Part shown: positions 8,209 through 16,887 of the stretch, in pieces
Layout of the letters: each line of letters starts with the position of its first letter
How positions within the stretch are numbered: the stretch's first letter is position 1
NCBI GenBank assembly: GCA_019351975.1
Contig: JABBOG010000005.1
Span: 1-64,000, forward strand
Source of the DNA: Acidobacteriota bacterium
GTDB lineage: Bacteria; Acidobacteriota; Terriglobia; Terriglobales; Acidobacteriaceae
Reading direction: 5' to 3'
Length of the DNA: 64,000 nucleotides
Program-made: the position numbers and the translations under genes
Notes under the pieces: model-generated
What the model was told of the DNA's origin: nothing
Seen by the model: only the letters and a program-made list of their open reading frames with translations
The model's database searches: none

Positions 8209-8780
8209 CCAGCATCCCCACCCTTCACCGCATAAAAGCTCAGCACCGCATCCCCCTGCTCCAGCACGCGCGTCCGCTCCAGCACCGAGTACCTCACCTC
8301 CAGCGGCTGCTTCCGCCCATGCTCCGCGACCACCACTGCCCCATCCGCGAGCACCGCAGCGTGGTTCCGCGCCAGAAACTTCAGCGTCGCCTCATACTCC
8401 TCTGCTTCGCTATACGGCGGGTCCAGAAACACAATCTCCGCCGCGCGCTGCTTCTCTGCCAGCGAGTTCAGCAGCTTCGCCACGCTGCGGTCCTCCAGCG
8501 CGAACCCGCCTGCAACCTTCAGCGCCGCAAGGTTCGCGCGGATCGCCGCCACCGCTGGCCGCGCACTCTCCGCAAACCACACAAACTCCGCTCCCCTGCT
8601 GATCGCCTCAATCCCCACCGCGCCCGAACCAGCATATAAGTCCACAAACCGCGCTCCCTCCACCCTCGGCCCGAGCACGTTGAACAGCGTCTCCCTCAGC
8701 CTGTCACTCGTCGGCCGCGTCGCATCCCCCCGCGGAGCCTGCAACAACCTCGACCGAAACTCCCCGCCAATCACTCGCAT
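8205..8780 (-). CDS. rsmD: 16S rRNA (guanine(966)-N2)-methyltransferase
   Basis: RsmD methylates G966 of 16S rRNA using S-adenosylmethionine. The class-I methyltransferase motifs are present: MRVIGGEFRSR at the N-terminus, RPTSDRLRETLFN, the SAM-binding DLYAGSGAVGIEAISRGA near residue 47, and the catalytic IVFLDPPY near residue 116. At 191 residues it is of normal length. The start is ATG at 8780. It is convergent with the thiL-linked gene, with a four-base overlap of the 3' ends. Confidence 0.93.
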   Translation of the reverse strand: MRVIGGEFRSRLLQAPRGDATRPTSDRLRETLFNVLGPRVEGARFVDLYAGSGAVGIEAISRGAEFVWFAESARPAVAAIRANLAALKVAGGFALEDRSVAKLLNSLAEKQRAAEIVFLDPPYSEAEEYEATLKFLARNHAAVLADGAVVVAEHGRKQPLEVRYSVLERTRVLEQGDAVLSFYAVKGGDAG

Positions 8781-8878
8781 CGTTCAAGGATAACGTGCAA
8801 TGTATCGTGCTCATACGCAGTCCCTCCATTCGGCCACGTCCTTACTTTCGCCGTCCGCGCAGGACCTACAATAGACGC

Positions 8879-10012
8879 ATGCTTCGCTCGTCCATCTCCC
8901 TCGGCAGGTTCATGAACGTTGACCTCCGCGTCCACATCTCCTTCGTCCTGCTTCTCGCGCTCTCCATCGGCTTCTCCGTCGTCACCGACGGCGAGATCAC
9001 CCGCGGCGTCGCTCTCTGGCTCGCCATGTGCGCTGCCGTTCTCGTTCGCGAGATCGCCCGCGCCATCGCCGCCACCTACGTCGGCCTCCGCCTTCGCGCG
9101 CTCTTTCTGTTGCCAGTCGGCGGCCTCATGGCCTTTTCCACCACCGCAAAGGGGCCCACGCCCGACGCCAGCACCCGCCTGCTGATGCTCACCGGCCCCA
9201 TTGCAAACTTCGCCGTCGGCCTGCTTCTCCTCGGCACCAGCTACGCCCTGGTCCCGCAGGTCTCGCTCATCGCGCAGCCTTGGATCTCCACCACCCACAT
9301 CCTCCGCAGCATGGTCTGGATGCAGCTCATCCTCGGCATGGTCAGTCTTCTGCCAATGCCCGGCCTGCCCTCGCAGACCGTCACCTCCGACCCACCCGCA
9401 AGCGCCAAGCCTTCCAAATCCGGCCTCGGCAAGTTCATGCCAGTGCCCAGCTTCAGCATCGGCACGGCGCTCGCCATCGCCATGATCATCGCCGGCTTCG
9501 TCCTCATGAATCTCTGGCTGGTCGTCCTCGGCGGCTTCATGATGCTCGGCGCGCAGCTCTCCAGCGCCCACACCGTCTCCAGTTCCGACGCTGAAACCAT
9601 CCTCGTCCGCGAAGTCATGCTCACTGAGTACACCCTCCTCTCCAGCTCCGACACCCTGCAAGGCGCGCTCGACCGCTCCACGCACAGCGCGCAGGACGTC
9701 TTCCCCGTGGTCCGCGGCGACCGCCTCGTCGGCTCCATCGCCCGCCAGACCATCGCCCACCGCCTCCTCACCGACGGCGACAGCTACCTCCAGGGCATCA
9801 TGACCCGCAGCCTCCAGCTCGCCAGCCCCACCGACAAGCTCGTCCAGGCCCTCAGCCGCGCCGCCTCCCTCGGCGCCAGCGAGTTCATCCCCGTCGTCGA
9901 AGACGGCGCCATGATCGGTATCCTCACGCCCCAGAGCCTCTCCCGCGCCGTCCAGCAGATCAAACTCACCCGCCTCGCTCCCACCCAATCCCGCGAGTAC
10001 CCCCGTGACTGA
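8879..10012 (+). CDS. Site-2-protease-like membrane protein with C-terminal CBS pair, zinc site lost
   Basis: The architecture follows M50/S2P-CBS proteases: GRFMNVDLRVHISFVLLLALS at the start, several membrane helices, the LFLLPVGGLMAF strand, GPIANFAVGLLLLG, and two CBS domains over roughly the last 130 residues (REVMLTEYTLLSSSDTL..., QGIMTRSLQLASPTDKL...). The zinc motif HExxH is here REIAR (in LVREIARAIAA), with both His replaced by Arg. The second metal motif, normally N-x-x-P-x-x-x-x-D-G, is LLPMPGLPSQ without Asp. It is therefore predicted to be inactive as a protease. ATG 8879 is preferred over an upstream ATG at 8795. It overlaps rsmI by eight bases. Confidence 0.85.
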   Translation: MLRSSISLGRFMNVDLRVHISFVLLLALSIGFSVVTDGEITRGVALWLAMCAAVLVREIARAIAATYVGLRLRALFLLPVGGLMAFSTTAKGPTPDASTRLLMLTGPIANFAVGLLLLGTSYALVPQVSLIAQPWISTTHILRSMVWMQLILGMVSLLPMPGLPSQTVTSDPPASAKPSKSGLGKFMPVPSFSIGTALAIAMIIAGFVLMNLWLVVLGGFMMLGAQLSSAHTVSSSDAETILVREVMLTEYTLLSSSDTLQGALDRSTHSAQDVFPVVRGDRLVGSIARQTIAHRLLTDGDSYLQGIMTRSLQLASPTDKLVQALSRAASLGASEFIPVVEDGAMIGILTPQSLSRAVQQIKLTRLAPTQSREYPRD

Positions 10013-11171
10013 CGATCCATCCAACGCACAACCAGCACATCCGAACAGCCTGTCATCTCAACCGGAGCGCAGCGCAGTGGAGAGACCCGCAGCTCCCACC
10101 CCAGATGACCCCATCCACCCACTCGAAAAAGACTTCTCCACCGAAGAAGACTTCCTTCAGCCGGTCGTTGAGCCTCGTTTTGAAGGGGATCGGCTTCAGC
10201 CCATCCATCCCACCTACCCGGCAGCAGCGGCTTCAGCCCCGTTCGGAACCCGCTCCCACGACCGCCCGCTCGCTCCCGGCCTCTACCTCGTCGCCACACC
10301 CATCGGCAACCTCGAAGACATCACCCTCCGCGCCCTCCGCGTCCTCCGCTCCGTCGACCGCATCGCCTGCGAAGACACGCGCCAGACCTCCAAGCTCCTC
10401 GGCCACTTCGGCATCCGCACCCCCACCGTCAGCTATCACGCCCACAACGAGAACTCCCGCGCCAGCGAGCTGATCGACGCCCTCAAAGCCGGTGGCCGCA
10501 TCGCCGTCGTCTCCGACGCAGGCATGCCCGGCATCGCCGACCCCGGTGCCACCATCGCCGCCGAAGCCATCGCCGCCGGCGTCACCGTCTTTCCCATCCC
10601 CGGCGCAAACGCCGCCCTCAGCGCCCTCATCGCCAGCGGCCTCAACGCCGAACGCTTCACCTTCCACGGCTTCCTCCCCTCCAAAGAAGGCCAGCGCCGC
10701 TCCACCCTCGAAGCCCTCGCACAGGCACGCGCGGCCCATAGCTCGCCTCTGAGACATGCGATCGACGCCACTCCAACCACCCACATCTTCTACGAAACCC
10801 CGCACCGCATCCTCGACGCCCTCGCCGACATCGTCGCCACCTTCGGCCCGCACCATCGCATCGCCCTCGCCCGCGAACTCACCAAGCTCCACGAAGAGTT
10901 CCTCCGCGGCACCGCCGCCGATCTCCTCGCCAGCCTCCGCGCCCGCCCCTCCATTCGCGGCGAGATGGTCCTCCTCATCGACGACGCCCCCGCCATCGCC
11001 GCGTCCGACCCCAACACCAAACCCATCACCCTCGCCGAAGAGGTCGCCACTCTCATCCGCACCGAATCCCTCTCCGAAAAAGACGCCCTGAAACGCGTCG
11101 CCAAATCCCGCAGCATCAGCAAAAGCGAAGCCTACCGCGAACTCCAACGCTCCCCTTCCCACAAACGCTGA
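10005..11171 (+). CDS. rsmI: 16S rRNA (cytidine(1402)-2'-O)-methyltransferase with repeat-derived N-terminal extension
   Basis: RsmI 2'-O-methylates C1402 in the decoding centre of 16S rRNA. The tetrapyrrole-methylase-type core starts near residue 89: GLYLVATPIGNLEDITLRAL, then CEDTRQTSKLL, SYHAHNE, VVSDAGMPGIADPG, PIPGANAAL, FYETPHRI and ARELTKLHEE. The GTG start at 10005 overlaps the end of the preceding gene; no other ATG, GTG or TTG in frame lies between it and the core. The ~88-residue extension is unusual for the family and is largely encoded by two dispersed repeats (10051-10090 and 10176-10245). Confidence 0.92.
   Translation: MTDDPSNAQPAHPNSLSSQPERSAVERPAAPTPDDPIHPLEKDFSTEEDFLQPVVEPRFEGDRLQPIHPTYPAAAASAPFGTRSHDRPLAPGLYLVATPIGNLEDITLRALRVLRSVDRIACEDTRQTSKLLGHFGIRTPTVSYHAHNENSRASELIDALKAGGRIAVVSDAGMPGIADPGATIAAEAIAAGVTVFPIPGANAALSALIASGLNAERFTFHGFLPSKEGQRRSTLEALAQARAAHSSPLRHAIDATPTTHIFYETPHRILDALADIVATFGPHHRIALARELTKLHEEFLRGTAADLLASLRARPSIRGEMVLLIDDAPAIAASDPNTKPITLAEEVATLIRTESLSEKDALKRVAKSRSISKSEAYRELQRSPSHKR
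10051..10090 (+). repeat. Dispersed repeat of GTCATCTC..GGAGCGCAGCG type inside rsmI
   Basis: The DNA TGTCATCTCAACCGGAGCGC followed by AGCGCAGTGGAGAGACCCGC looks like a dispersed intergenic element seen in acidobacterial genomes (from memory). Here it is translated as SSQPERSAVERPA near the N-terminus of RsmI. Confidence 0.55.
10176..10245 (+). repeat. Degenerate GGCTTCAGCC repeat inside rsmI
   Basis: CGTTTTGAAGGGGATCGGCT, then TCAGCC and a second GCGGCTTCAGCC 40 bases on, reproduce the layout of the intergenic element at 11190-11260 just after this gene. Here the hairpin pairing has decayed and the reading frame stays open through it. Confidence 0.7.
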
Positions 11172-11189
11172 CCACGCCCCGCACCAATC

Positions 11190-11260
11190 CGTTTTGAAGG
11201 GTACGAGCTTCAGCTCGTACGTCCAATCGCTCAACATCGCAAGCGGCTTCAGCCGCGGAG
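11190..11260 (+). repeat. Intergenic twin-hairpin repeat with TTCA loops
   Basis: After GTTTTGAAGG come two hairpins that share a TTCA loop: GTACGAGC-TTCA-GCTCGTAC (11201-11220) and GCGGC-TTCA-GCCGC (11243-11256). It lies between the convergent rsmI and HEAT-protein genes. A degenerate copy is inside rsmI. Confidence 0.8.
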
Positions 11261-11300
11261 GTAGCGCTCCCGTTCCGCACCCGCTCCGCATGACCACTGG

Positions 11301-12386
11301 CTATCGGCACGTCCCATTCAGCAAATCCGCGTTCGACAGAATGACATTCTTCTGTCCGCCATTGATCAAGCGATCAATCTCGCCATCTGAGAGCCCTTCA
11401 ATTCGCCCAAGCATAAAGAGCGAAGGCATAGCATGTCCCAGCAAGCGCCACTGCCCCATCTCCACCAGCGACGCCAGCGCATTGCATCGCAGTTCCTCGA
11501 GCACCCTCGGACTACGAGCCTGGGTAATCTTCAGCAGCAGTAGGCTCGCCTTGTTCCGGTCTGTCCAAATGCCCGAATTCAGCATCGCAACAAACCCACC
11601 CACCGGAATCGAGGCCGCCACAGCCGGACTTGCGCTCGCAAGCACATACAACGCGCGCGTCGCATTGTTCCTTACCTCGGAGTCAGCATCCCTGGTCGCA
11701 TCGTCCAGCGCGGCAATCTGATCCTTCGTTCGAAGGCAATACCCCAGCAGCTCCACCGCCGCCTGACGCTGTTCTACTGACGCGGAACGCTTCGCAACCC
11801 GGCGAATCTCCGCCCCGTGCTCAATCGCATACTGTCGCATCTGTAGCGCAATCTCTCGCACCGTGGGGTCCGTCGGCAGGGCATATCCATGCGCATCATC
11901 TTCGCTGGCATTGCCTGCCTCTACCGCAGCCTTCAGCGCTTCACCAGATCGTCGATAAAGACTTACCACCTCCTTCGGTAGAGCATCATGCCCGATCGGC
12001 GTTGTGTTGTAGATCAGGTGCCCGACCGCCGCATCTCCCAGCCCGACGTAAAACGTCCAGCGTGACTTTGCATCGCAGCAGACGAAACCCACATCCGTCG
12101 GCGGATGACCATCAATCCTCGTAAGTGCCGAGCGCATCGACGCAATCGCAGGATCGACCTGTTCTTCCGTGAACGTATCGCCCGGATCCACCGGTAGCTT
12201 CGCACGCAAGGCTTGTAAATCGGCATTGCCCGTCCCGAAAAAATCAATCCACCCTACCGTAAACTTCTGCGGCGCAGGACTCTGGGCAAGACTCACCTCG
12301 CAGTTCACCAGCCCTGTCGCCACCACCACTACAGCAAGACGGCAAAAGGTGAGCGAAACCAGCGCCTTCCCTAACCGTAGCTTCAC
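11301..12386 (-). CDS. Exported protein with POTRA-like N-domain and HEAT-like repeats
   Basis: GTG 12386 is chosen because GAGGAG lies eight bases upstream; the open frame runs back to 12470 into the amidase gene. A signal peptide ends near VSLAQ. Residues ~40-90 (KFTVGWIDFFGTGNADLQAL, then a VDPGDTF turn) resemble a POTRA domain. From about residue 190 there are helical repeats (RQAAVELLGYCL, DSEVRNNATRALYVLA, DRNKASLLLLK) of HEAT type. Two adjacent Cys (FVCCDAKS) stand out. It starts 16 bases after the amidase stop, so it is probably its operon partner. Function is unknown; a scaffold in the periplasm is likely. Confidence 0.75.
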   Translation of the reverse strand: MKLRLGKALVSLTFCRLAVVVVATGLVNCEVSLAQSPAPQKFTVGWIDFFGTGNADLQALRAKLPVDPGDTFTEEQVDPAIASMRSALTRIDGHPPTDVGFVCCDAKSRWTFYVGLGDAAVGHLIYNTTPIGHDALPKEVVSLYRRSGEALKAAVEAGNASEDDAHGYALPTDPTVREIALQMRQYAIEHGAEIRRVAKRSASVEQRQAAVELLGYCLRTKDQIAALDDATRDADSEVRNNATRALYVLASASPAVAASIPVGGFVAMLNSGIWTDRNKASLLLLKITQARSPRVLEELRCNALASLVEMGQWRLLGHAMPSLFMLGRIEGLSDGEIDRLINGGQKNVILSNADLLNGTCR

Positions 12387-12402
12387 CGTCTTGCTCTCCT
12401 CA

Positions 12403-14292
12403 TCAAAACCCCTTTGGCCGCTCCGCAGCAACGCCAAACGCCGCCTCCATCGCGATCCCAGCGCGCGCAATCACGCCCTCGCCAAACAGCGGCCCGACCA
12501 GCGACACGCCATGCGGCACCCTCCTCGGCGTCGCATACTTCATCGCCGGATGCTCCGGGTCCGGTGCCCAATCGCTGCGTGACTCGCTCACCTCCACAAA
12601 CCCCGCCCGCAGCGTCAGCGACGGCTGCCCCGTAAAGTTCGTAATCACCAGAAACTCATCCCGCAGGCTCGGCACCAGCAGCAGGTCCACGCTCGCCATC
12701 ACCCGCGCCATCTCCAACGCGACCATCCGCCGCAGCCGGTCTGCCTGCACCAAATCCACCGCGCTCAAAAACCGCGACTGCCGAAACGTATTCGGCCAAG
12801 CATCCGGCGTCTGCATCTTCAACTCGTCCACCTGGTGGCTCAACGTCAGCGCCTCAAACGCCGCCGCGCTCTCCGCAAACAAAATAATATTCAGCGAGTC
12901 ATACGGCCAATCCGGCAGGCTCACCGGTACCGGAACCATCCCCAGCTTCTTCACTGTCTGCAGCGCCGACCGGTCCACATCCGTCGCAGGAGCCGACTTC
13001 ATCCACTCCGGAAAGTACCCCACGCGCAGCCCCGCCACACTCTTCGTCGCGTCAAAATTCAGCCCCGCTGCAACGCACGATACGTCCTTCCCGTCCGGCC
13101 CCGCGATCGCCTCCAGCACCAGCATCGTGTCCTCCACCCCACGCGCCATCGGCCCCAGCTTGTCGCACGTCCAGCTCAGCGTCATCGCACCCGTCCGCGG
13201 AACGCGCCCATACGTCGGCCGCAGCCCCGTCACGCCGCAGCGCATACTCGGACTCACAATCGACCCCTGCGTCTCGCTCCCGATCGCAAACCCCACCAGC
13301 CCTGCCGCCACCGCCGCTCCGGGCCCAGCGCTGCTGCCAGACGCCCCCTCATCCAGATTCCACGGATTCTTCGTCTGCCCGCCGAACCACACATCATTCA
13401 GCGCCAGCGCACCCAGGCTCAGCTTCGCCAGAAGCACCGCCCCGGCATCGTTCAACCGCTTCGTCACCGTCGCGTCCTCCATAGGGATGCGCTTTTCATA
13501 CGGCTCCGCTCCCCACGTCGTCCGAATCCCCGCCGTATCCAGCAAATCCTTCGCACCCCACGGAATCCCATGCAGCGGCCCCCGATACTTCCCTGCCGCA
13601 ATCTCCGCGTCCGCCGCGCGCGCCTGCTCCAGCGCATGGTCTGCCGTCAGCGTGATCACGCAGTTCAGCACCTTCGTATGCTTCTCCAGCCGCGCCAGAT
13701 AAATCTTCGTCAGCCGCTCCGACGTAATCTGCCTCAATAAAATCCAGTCCGACAACTGCGTCACCGGCGCATAAGCAATGTCTTCGTCACTCCCAGGCAG
13801 AGGCTCAACCCCACGCGGACCCGGACCCACACTCCCCCGAAGAACTGTTCGATCGCTTGCCTCCGCCTTCGTTTCAACAGCCGTACCTTCCGCCCCCTGC
13901 GCAATCGGCATCATCGGATTCCACACCGTCGCGGGCGCAATCCCCTCTGGAATCGGCAGCTTCCTCGGCCCCACCCGCCGCTCGTATACCGCCGCCATTG
14001 ATTGCCGCCAGTTCCCCGCAGCCTCCGCCATATCCTTCGGCGACATCTCAACCTGCACCAGCTTCTCGGCCTCTTTGAACGTTCCCGCCGTTACCTCAGG
14101 CCCCGTCGCTGGTGCCGTCCCAAACGCCCCCGGAGCGCCCGGCACCGCCTGCGGTCCACCCATCATCTCCGGCGCCGCCTGCGCCTGCGTTCCAGTCGAA
14201 GCTTGCTCCGCTCCCGCCACCTTCGTCGCCACCATCGCCCCCACCATCCCCATCGATCCCTTCGCCAAAAACTCCCTCCGCGAACGCGCCAT
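12403..14292 (-). CDS. Tat-exported amidase (amidase signature family)
   Basis: This enzyme family hydrolyses carboxamides with a Ser-cisSer-Lys triad. The start is taken at ATG 14292, six bases after GGAGG, which puts the Tat motif SRREFLAKG at the extreme N-terminus. The amidase-signature core shows LHGIPWGAKDLLDTAG (catalytic Lys near residue 247), GASGSSAGPGAAVAAGLV and GSETQGSIVSPSMRCGVTG (Ser residues near 322 and 344). A long Ala/Pro-rich N-terminal region of about 150 residues precedes the core, more than usual. The substrate cannot be told. It is followed at 16 bases by the HEAT-like protein gene. Confidence 0.9.
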   Translation of the reverse strand: MARSRREFLAKGSMGMVGAMVATKVAGAEQASTGTQAQAAPEMMGGPQAVPGAPGAFGTAPATGPEVTAGTFKEAEKLVQVEMSPKDMAEAAGNWRQSMAAVYERRVGPRKLPIPEGIAPATVWNPMMPIAQGAEGTAVETKAEASDRTVLRGSVGPGPRGVEPLPGSDEDIAYAPVTQLSDWILLRQITSERLTKIYLARLEKHTKVLNCVITLTADHALEQARAADAEIAAGKYRGPLHGIPWGAKDLLDTAGIRTTWGAEPYEKRIPMEDATVTKRLNDAGAVLLAKLSLGALALNDVWFGGQTKNPWNLDEGASGSSAGPGAAVAAGLVGFAIGSETQGSIVSPSMRCGVTGLRPTYGRVPRTGAMTLSWTCDKLGPMARGVEDTMLVLEAIAGPDGKDVSCVAAGLNFDATKSVAGLRVGYFPEWMKSAPATDVDRSALQTVKKLGMVPVPVSLPDWPYDSLNIILFAESAAAFEALTLSHQVDELKMQTPDAWPNTFRQSRFLSAVDLVQADRLRRMVALEMARVMASVDLLLVPSLRDEFLVITNFTGQPSLTLRAGFVEVSESRSDWAPDPEHPAMKYATPRRVPHGVSLVGPLFGEGVIARAGIAMEAAFGVAAERPKGF

Positions 14293-14397
14293 TCCCATCC
14301 TCCAGTACCTAATTTCAATCAAATCCAGTGCTGCTAGATATATCACCCCGCCCGTTTCCCACCAGCGCAACGAGTCAAAAACCACACAGCAGCCACA

Positions 14398-15432
14398 CTA
14401 CTGACGCCTTAACTGCCCCACCCGCTCCACAATCTTCGCCACCTGCGCGTCGTTGCTGTAACCGTCCCGCACCGCGCGCTCTCGCCCCGCGCGCGCAACC
14501 CGCTCCCGCGCCGCCTCATCCGGCAGATACTGCCGAATCTTCGCCGCGCACTCCTCAAACCCCGTAAAGAACACGGCCTCTTCGCCATCCACAAACCGCG
14601 CATCATGGCCTGCCGACCGCTCCGCCAGCAGAAATCCACCGCACGCTGCAATCTCAAAGCTTTTATGCACAAACTCATCCTGATTCGAGTGCGTGATAAA
14701 GCTCAGGTTAATCTTCGACCGCCAGATAGCCTCGCGATACTCCCGCCCATACAGCTCCGATCCCGTATACAGCGCCCTCGCCGCCTCCGCATCCAACCGC
14801 TCCTTCCACATCCGATCCCCAGAGATCACCACAGGAAACCCACATTCTCTCCACAGCCTCGTCAAAAACGCTGGCCGGTCGTCATACGACGTCCCGATGA
14901 ACGACACGCCCCGGTCTCTGTCGCGGTCGCTCCACGGCCCTTCGACCGGAAAATGGATCGTCGGCTCATACGCCGTCTGGATCTTGATCACATCCCGCGC
15001 ACCACGCTCCCTATAGTCTGCGATGTTCTTGTCCCGCTGCACCACATGCAGATCGAAGTGCGGAATGTCCTTCATATACAGCCGCCAGCCCGGATCACGC
15101 CTCGGCCCAAACGCGTTGTCGATCATATAACTCACCGACGCCACACCCATCACTCGCAGCCGATCCAGCGTCTCTGGCCACAGCCCCAGCAGCTTGTCCG
15201 CCCAGAAAACATCTGGCCGCTCACGCTCCGCCACCGCCAGAATATCCCGGTTCAGCCGCACCAACCACGGCCCCATCTGCGCCCGATGCACCACCTTCCG
15301 CAGCAGCGCGCTCTCCGGCTGATACTCCAGACAGTTCAGCCGCACAACCGTATGCCCCAGCCGCTCCAGCGCCCACGCCCTGTACTGCGCCGAATCGTTC
15401 GCCGACAGCTGCGACGCATACAAGATCTTCAA
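14398..15432 (-). CDS. CgeB-like glycosyltransferase
   Basis: The N-terminal half (MKILYASQLSANDSAQYRAW, DVFWADKLLGLWPETLDRL, SYMIDNAFG) is a Rossmann-like GT-B domain. The C-terminal half carries the CgeB/glycosyltransferase-1 signature: RSKINLSFITHSNQDEFVHK, then SFEIAACGGFLLAERSAGHD and DGEEAVFF. Such enzymes usually add sugars to surface glycans or proteins from nucleotide sugars. The gene ends 105 bases before the amidase start and follows the PRC/MgtE_N/CBS gene at 36 bases on the same strand. No substrate can be predicted. Confidence 0.87.
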   Translation of the reverse strand: MKILYASQLSANDSAQYRAWALERLGHTVVRLNCLEYQPESALLRKVVHRAQMGPWLVRLNRDILAVAERERPDVFWADKLLGLWPETLDRLRVMGVASVSYMIDNAFGPRRDPGWRLYMKDIPHFDLHVVQRDKNIADYRERGARDVIKIQTAYEPTIHFPVEGPWSDRDRDRGVSFIGTSYDDRPAFLTRLWRECGFPVVISGDRMWKERLDAEAARALYTGSELYGREYREAIWRSKINLSFITHSNQDEFVHKSFEIAACGGFLLAERSAGHDARFVDGEEAVFFTGFEECAAKIRQYLPDEAARERVARAGRERAVRDGYSNDAQVAKIVERVGQLRRQ

Positions 15433-15468
15433 CCCGCCACCCCGTTCGCCCTGCCCTCGGCGCGCACC

Positions 15469-16764
15469 TTACTTCTCCCGCAACTGCGCAATCACCTGCT
15501 CCGCGTGGATCGCCCCCGCAACCCGTCCGTGATGGTCCACCACCGGCAGCGACCGCAGGTTGTACTTGTCAAACAGCTCCGCCACATACTTGTCATCCGC
15601 ATCCAGCGAGCAGTGCACGTTATGCCCCTCCGACAGCGTCTCCAGCACCGTCGCCGGAGTCGCCAGAAGCAGCCTTGGCAGCATCACCACGCCAACCAGC
15701 TTCTCGTTCTCCCCCAGCAGATAAACCTCTGTAATCGTATCCGGATCGCCCTCAAAGCTTCGCAGCCGCTCCACAGCGTCGGCCACCGTTGCATCCTTCG
15801 GCGCGCTCACAAAATCCGTGGTCATCCGGCCAGCAGCGGAATCCGCCGAAAACTCCAGCAGCTCCTCCACATCCTGCCGCTCCTCCGGCTCCATCTCCTC
15901 CAGAATCGCCTCGGACTCCTCGTCCGTCATCTCCGACAGCACATCCGCCGCCGCGCCCGGGTCCATCTCCTCCAGAATGTCCGCCGCCCGCTCCGAGTCC
16001 AGCCCCTGCAGCAGCGCCTTCTGCATCTTCGGATCGACTTCCTCCAGCGTCTCCGCCGCCGTCTCCTCCGGCAGACTCGCAAACACCGCCTCGCGCTCAC
16101 CCGGAGCCAGATCCTCCAGAATGTCCGCAATGTCCGACGGGTGCAGCTTCGCCAACCGCTGCTGCCCAATCTTCAGCCTTACCCTGCGCGCCGGATCGCG
16201 CTCAATCAGGTCCACGCACGACCACGGAATCACATGCGATTTGAACCTCTCCGCCACACCATCCACAGCCATCACCGGCAGCCCCTTCAGCAGCCGCCGC
16301 AGCGCTCCACGATTTCCAACCTCAACTTCCACCACCCGCAGTCCCGCCGCGCCCACTTCTCCGTTCCCATTCCCCGACGCCTTCTCCCACGCCAGATTCA
16401 CGTCATTCACGCGCACCACCTTGCGCCCGTCCACGTCGATGATCTGCTGATCCATCAGGTCGTAATCCAGCAGCAGAAAATCGTTCTTCTCCGCATACAT
16501 GCGCGGCGCAGTCTTTGCCCGCAGCGCCTTGCCTCGCTCCTCCGGCCAAATCACCTCATGTACCGGAAGCATCGCCCTGTCCGCCTTCTTTCCACCCTTC
16601 GGACGCAACACCAGCGCCGCCACATGCGTCTGGTCCTTCGACACGTCCACTGCAAACTCCTGCACCCGCCCGCAGACCTTCCCGTCCGCGTCCAGAACGC
16701 TCCGCCCCACCAGCGCAGACACGCTCGTCTCCATCGTCACCGGCACTGTCAGCAATTCATTCAT
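15469..16764 (-). CDS. PRC-barrel / MgtE_N / CBS-pair protein without membrane domain
   Basis: The order is: two PRC-barrel-like segments (VGRSVLDADGKVCGRVQEF, DLMDQQIIDVDGRKVVRVND), an MgtE N-terminal helical superhelix over about residues 180-300 (ADILEDLAPGEREAVFASLP, ADVLSEMTDEESEAILEEME), then a CBS pair (DFVSAPKDATVADAVERL, LRSLPVVDHHGRVAGAIH). In MgtE magnesium channels this cytoplasmic unit senses Mg2+; here the channel domain is missing. It sits 123 bases downstream of an NRAMP-related transporter, a plausible partner. ATG 16764 begins MNELLTVPV; the open frame extends further to 16839. Confidence 0.88.
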   Translation of the reverse strand: MNELLTVPVTMETSVSALVGRSVLDADGKVCGRVQEFAVDVSKDQTHVAALVLRPKGGKKADRAMLPVHEVIWPEERGKALRAKTAPRMYAEKNDFLLLDYDLMDQQIIDVDGRKVVRVNDVNLAWEKASGNGNGEVGAAGLRVVEVEVGNRGALRRLLKGLPVMAVDGVAERFKSHVIPWSCVDLIERDPARRVRLKIGQQRLAKLHPSDIADILEDLAPGEREAVFASLPEETAAETLEEVDPKMQKALLQGLDSERAADILEEMDPGAAADVLSEMTDEESEAILEEMEPEERQDVEELLEFSADSAAGRMTTDFVSAPKDATVADAVERLRSFEGDPDTITEVYLLGENEKLVGVVMLPRLLLATPATVLETLSEGHNVHCSLDADDKYVAELFDKYNLRSLPVVDHHGRVAGAIHAEQVIAQLREK

Positions 16765-16887
16765 GGTTTCACTTACTAACCTAACCCATTCGATGCAGAT
16801 CCGCCCAAATCCATCTAGCCCACGCCAACATCGGTCCACCGCACCAGCAGCCCATCTCTCCCGCAGCGCCGTGCAGTTCCCAAGCCG

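Noticed and set aside
7134-8639. A 501-codon open frame on the plus strand
   Set aside because: It overlaps thiL, the coupled unknown gene and rsmD in other frames, and its product is Pro/Arg/His/Ser-rich with no recognisable fold.
12387-12470. Upstream extension of the HEAT-like gene into the amidase gene
   Set aside because: GTG 12386 has GAGGAG at eight bases and places the signal peptide at the N-terminus; the extension is Arg-rich and overlaps the amidase coding end.
14605-16779. A 724-codon open frame on the plus strand
   Set aside because: It lies antisense to the CgeB-like and PRC/MgtE_N/CBS genes, is Arg/His/Pro-rich without domain patterns, and is an effect of the strong third-position bias.
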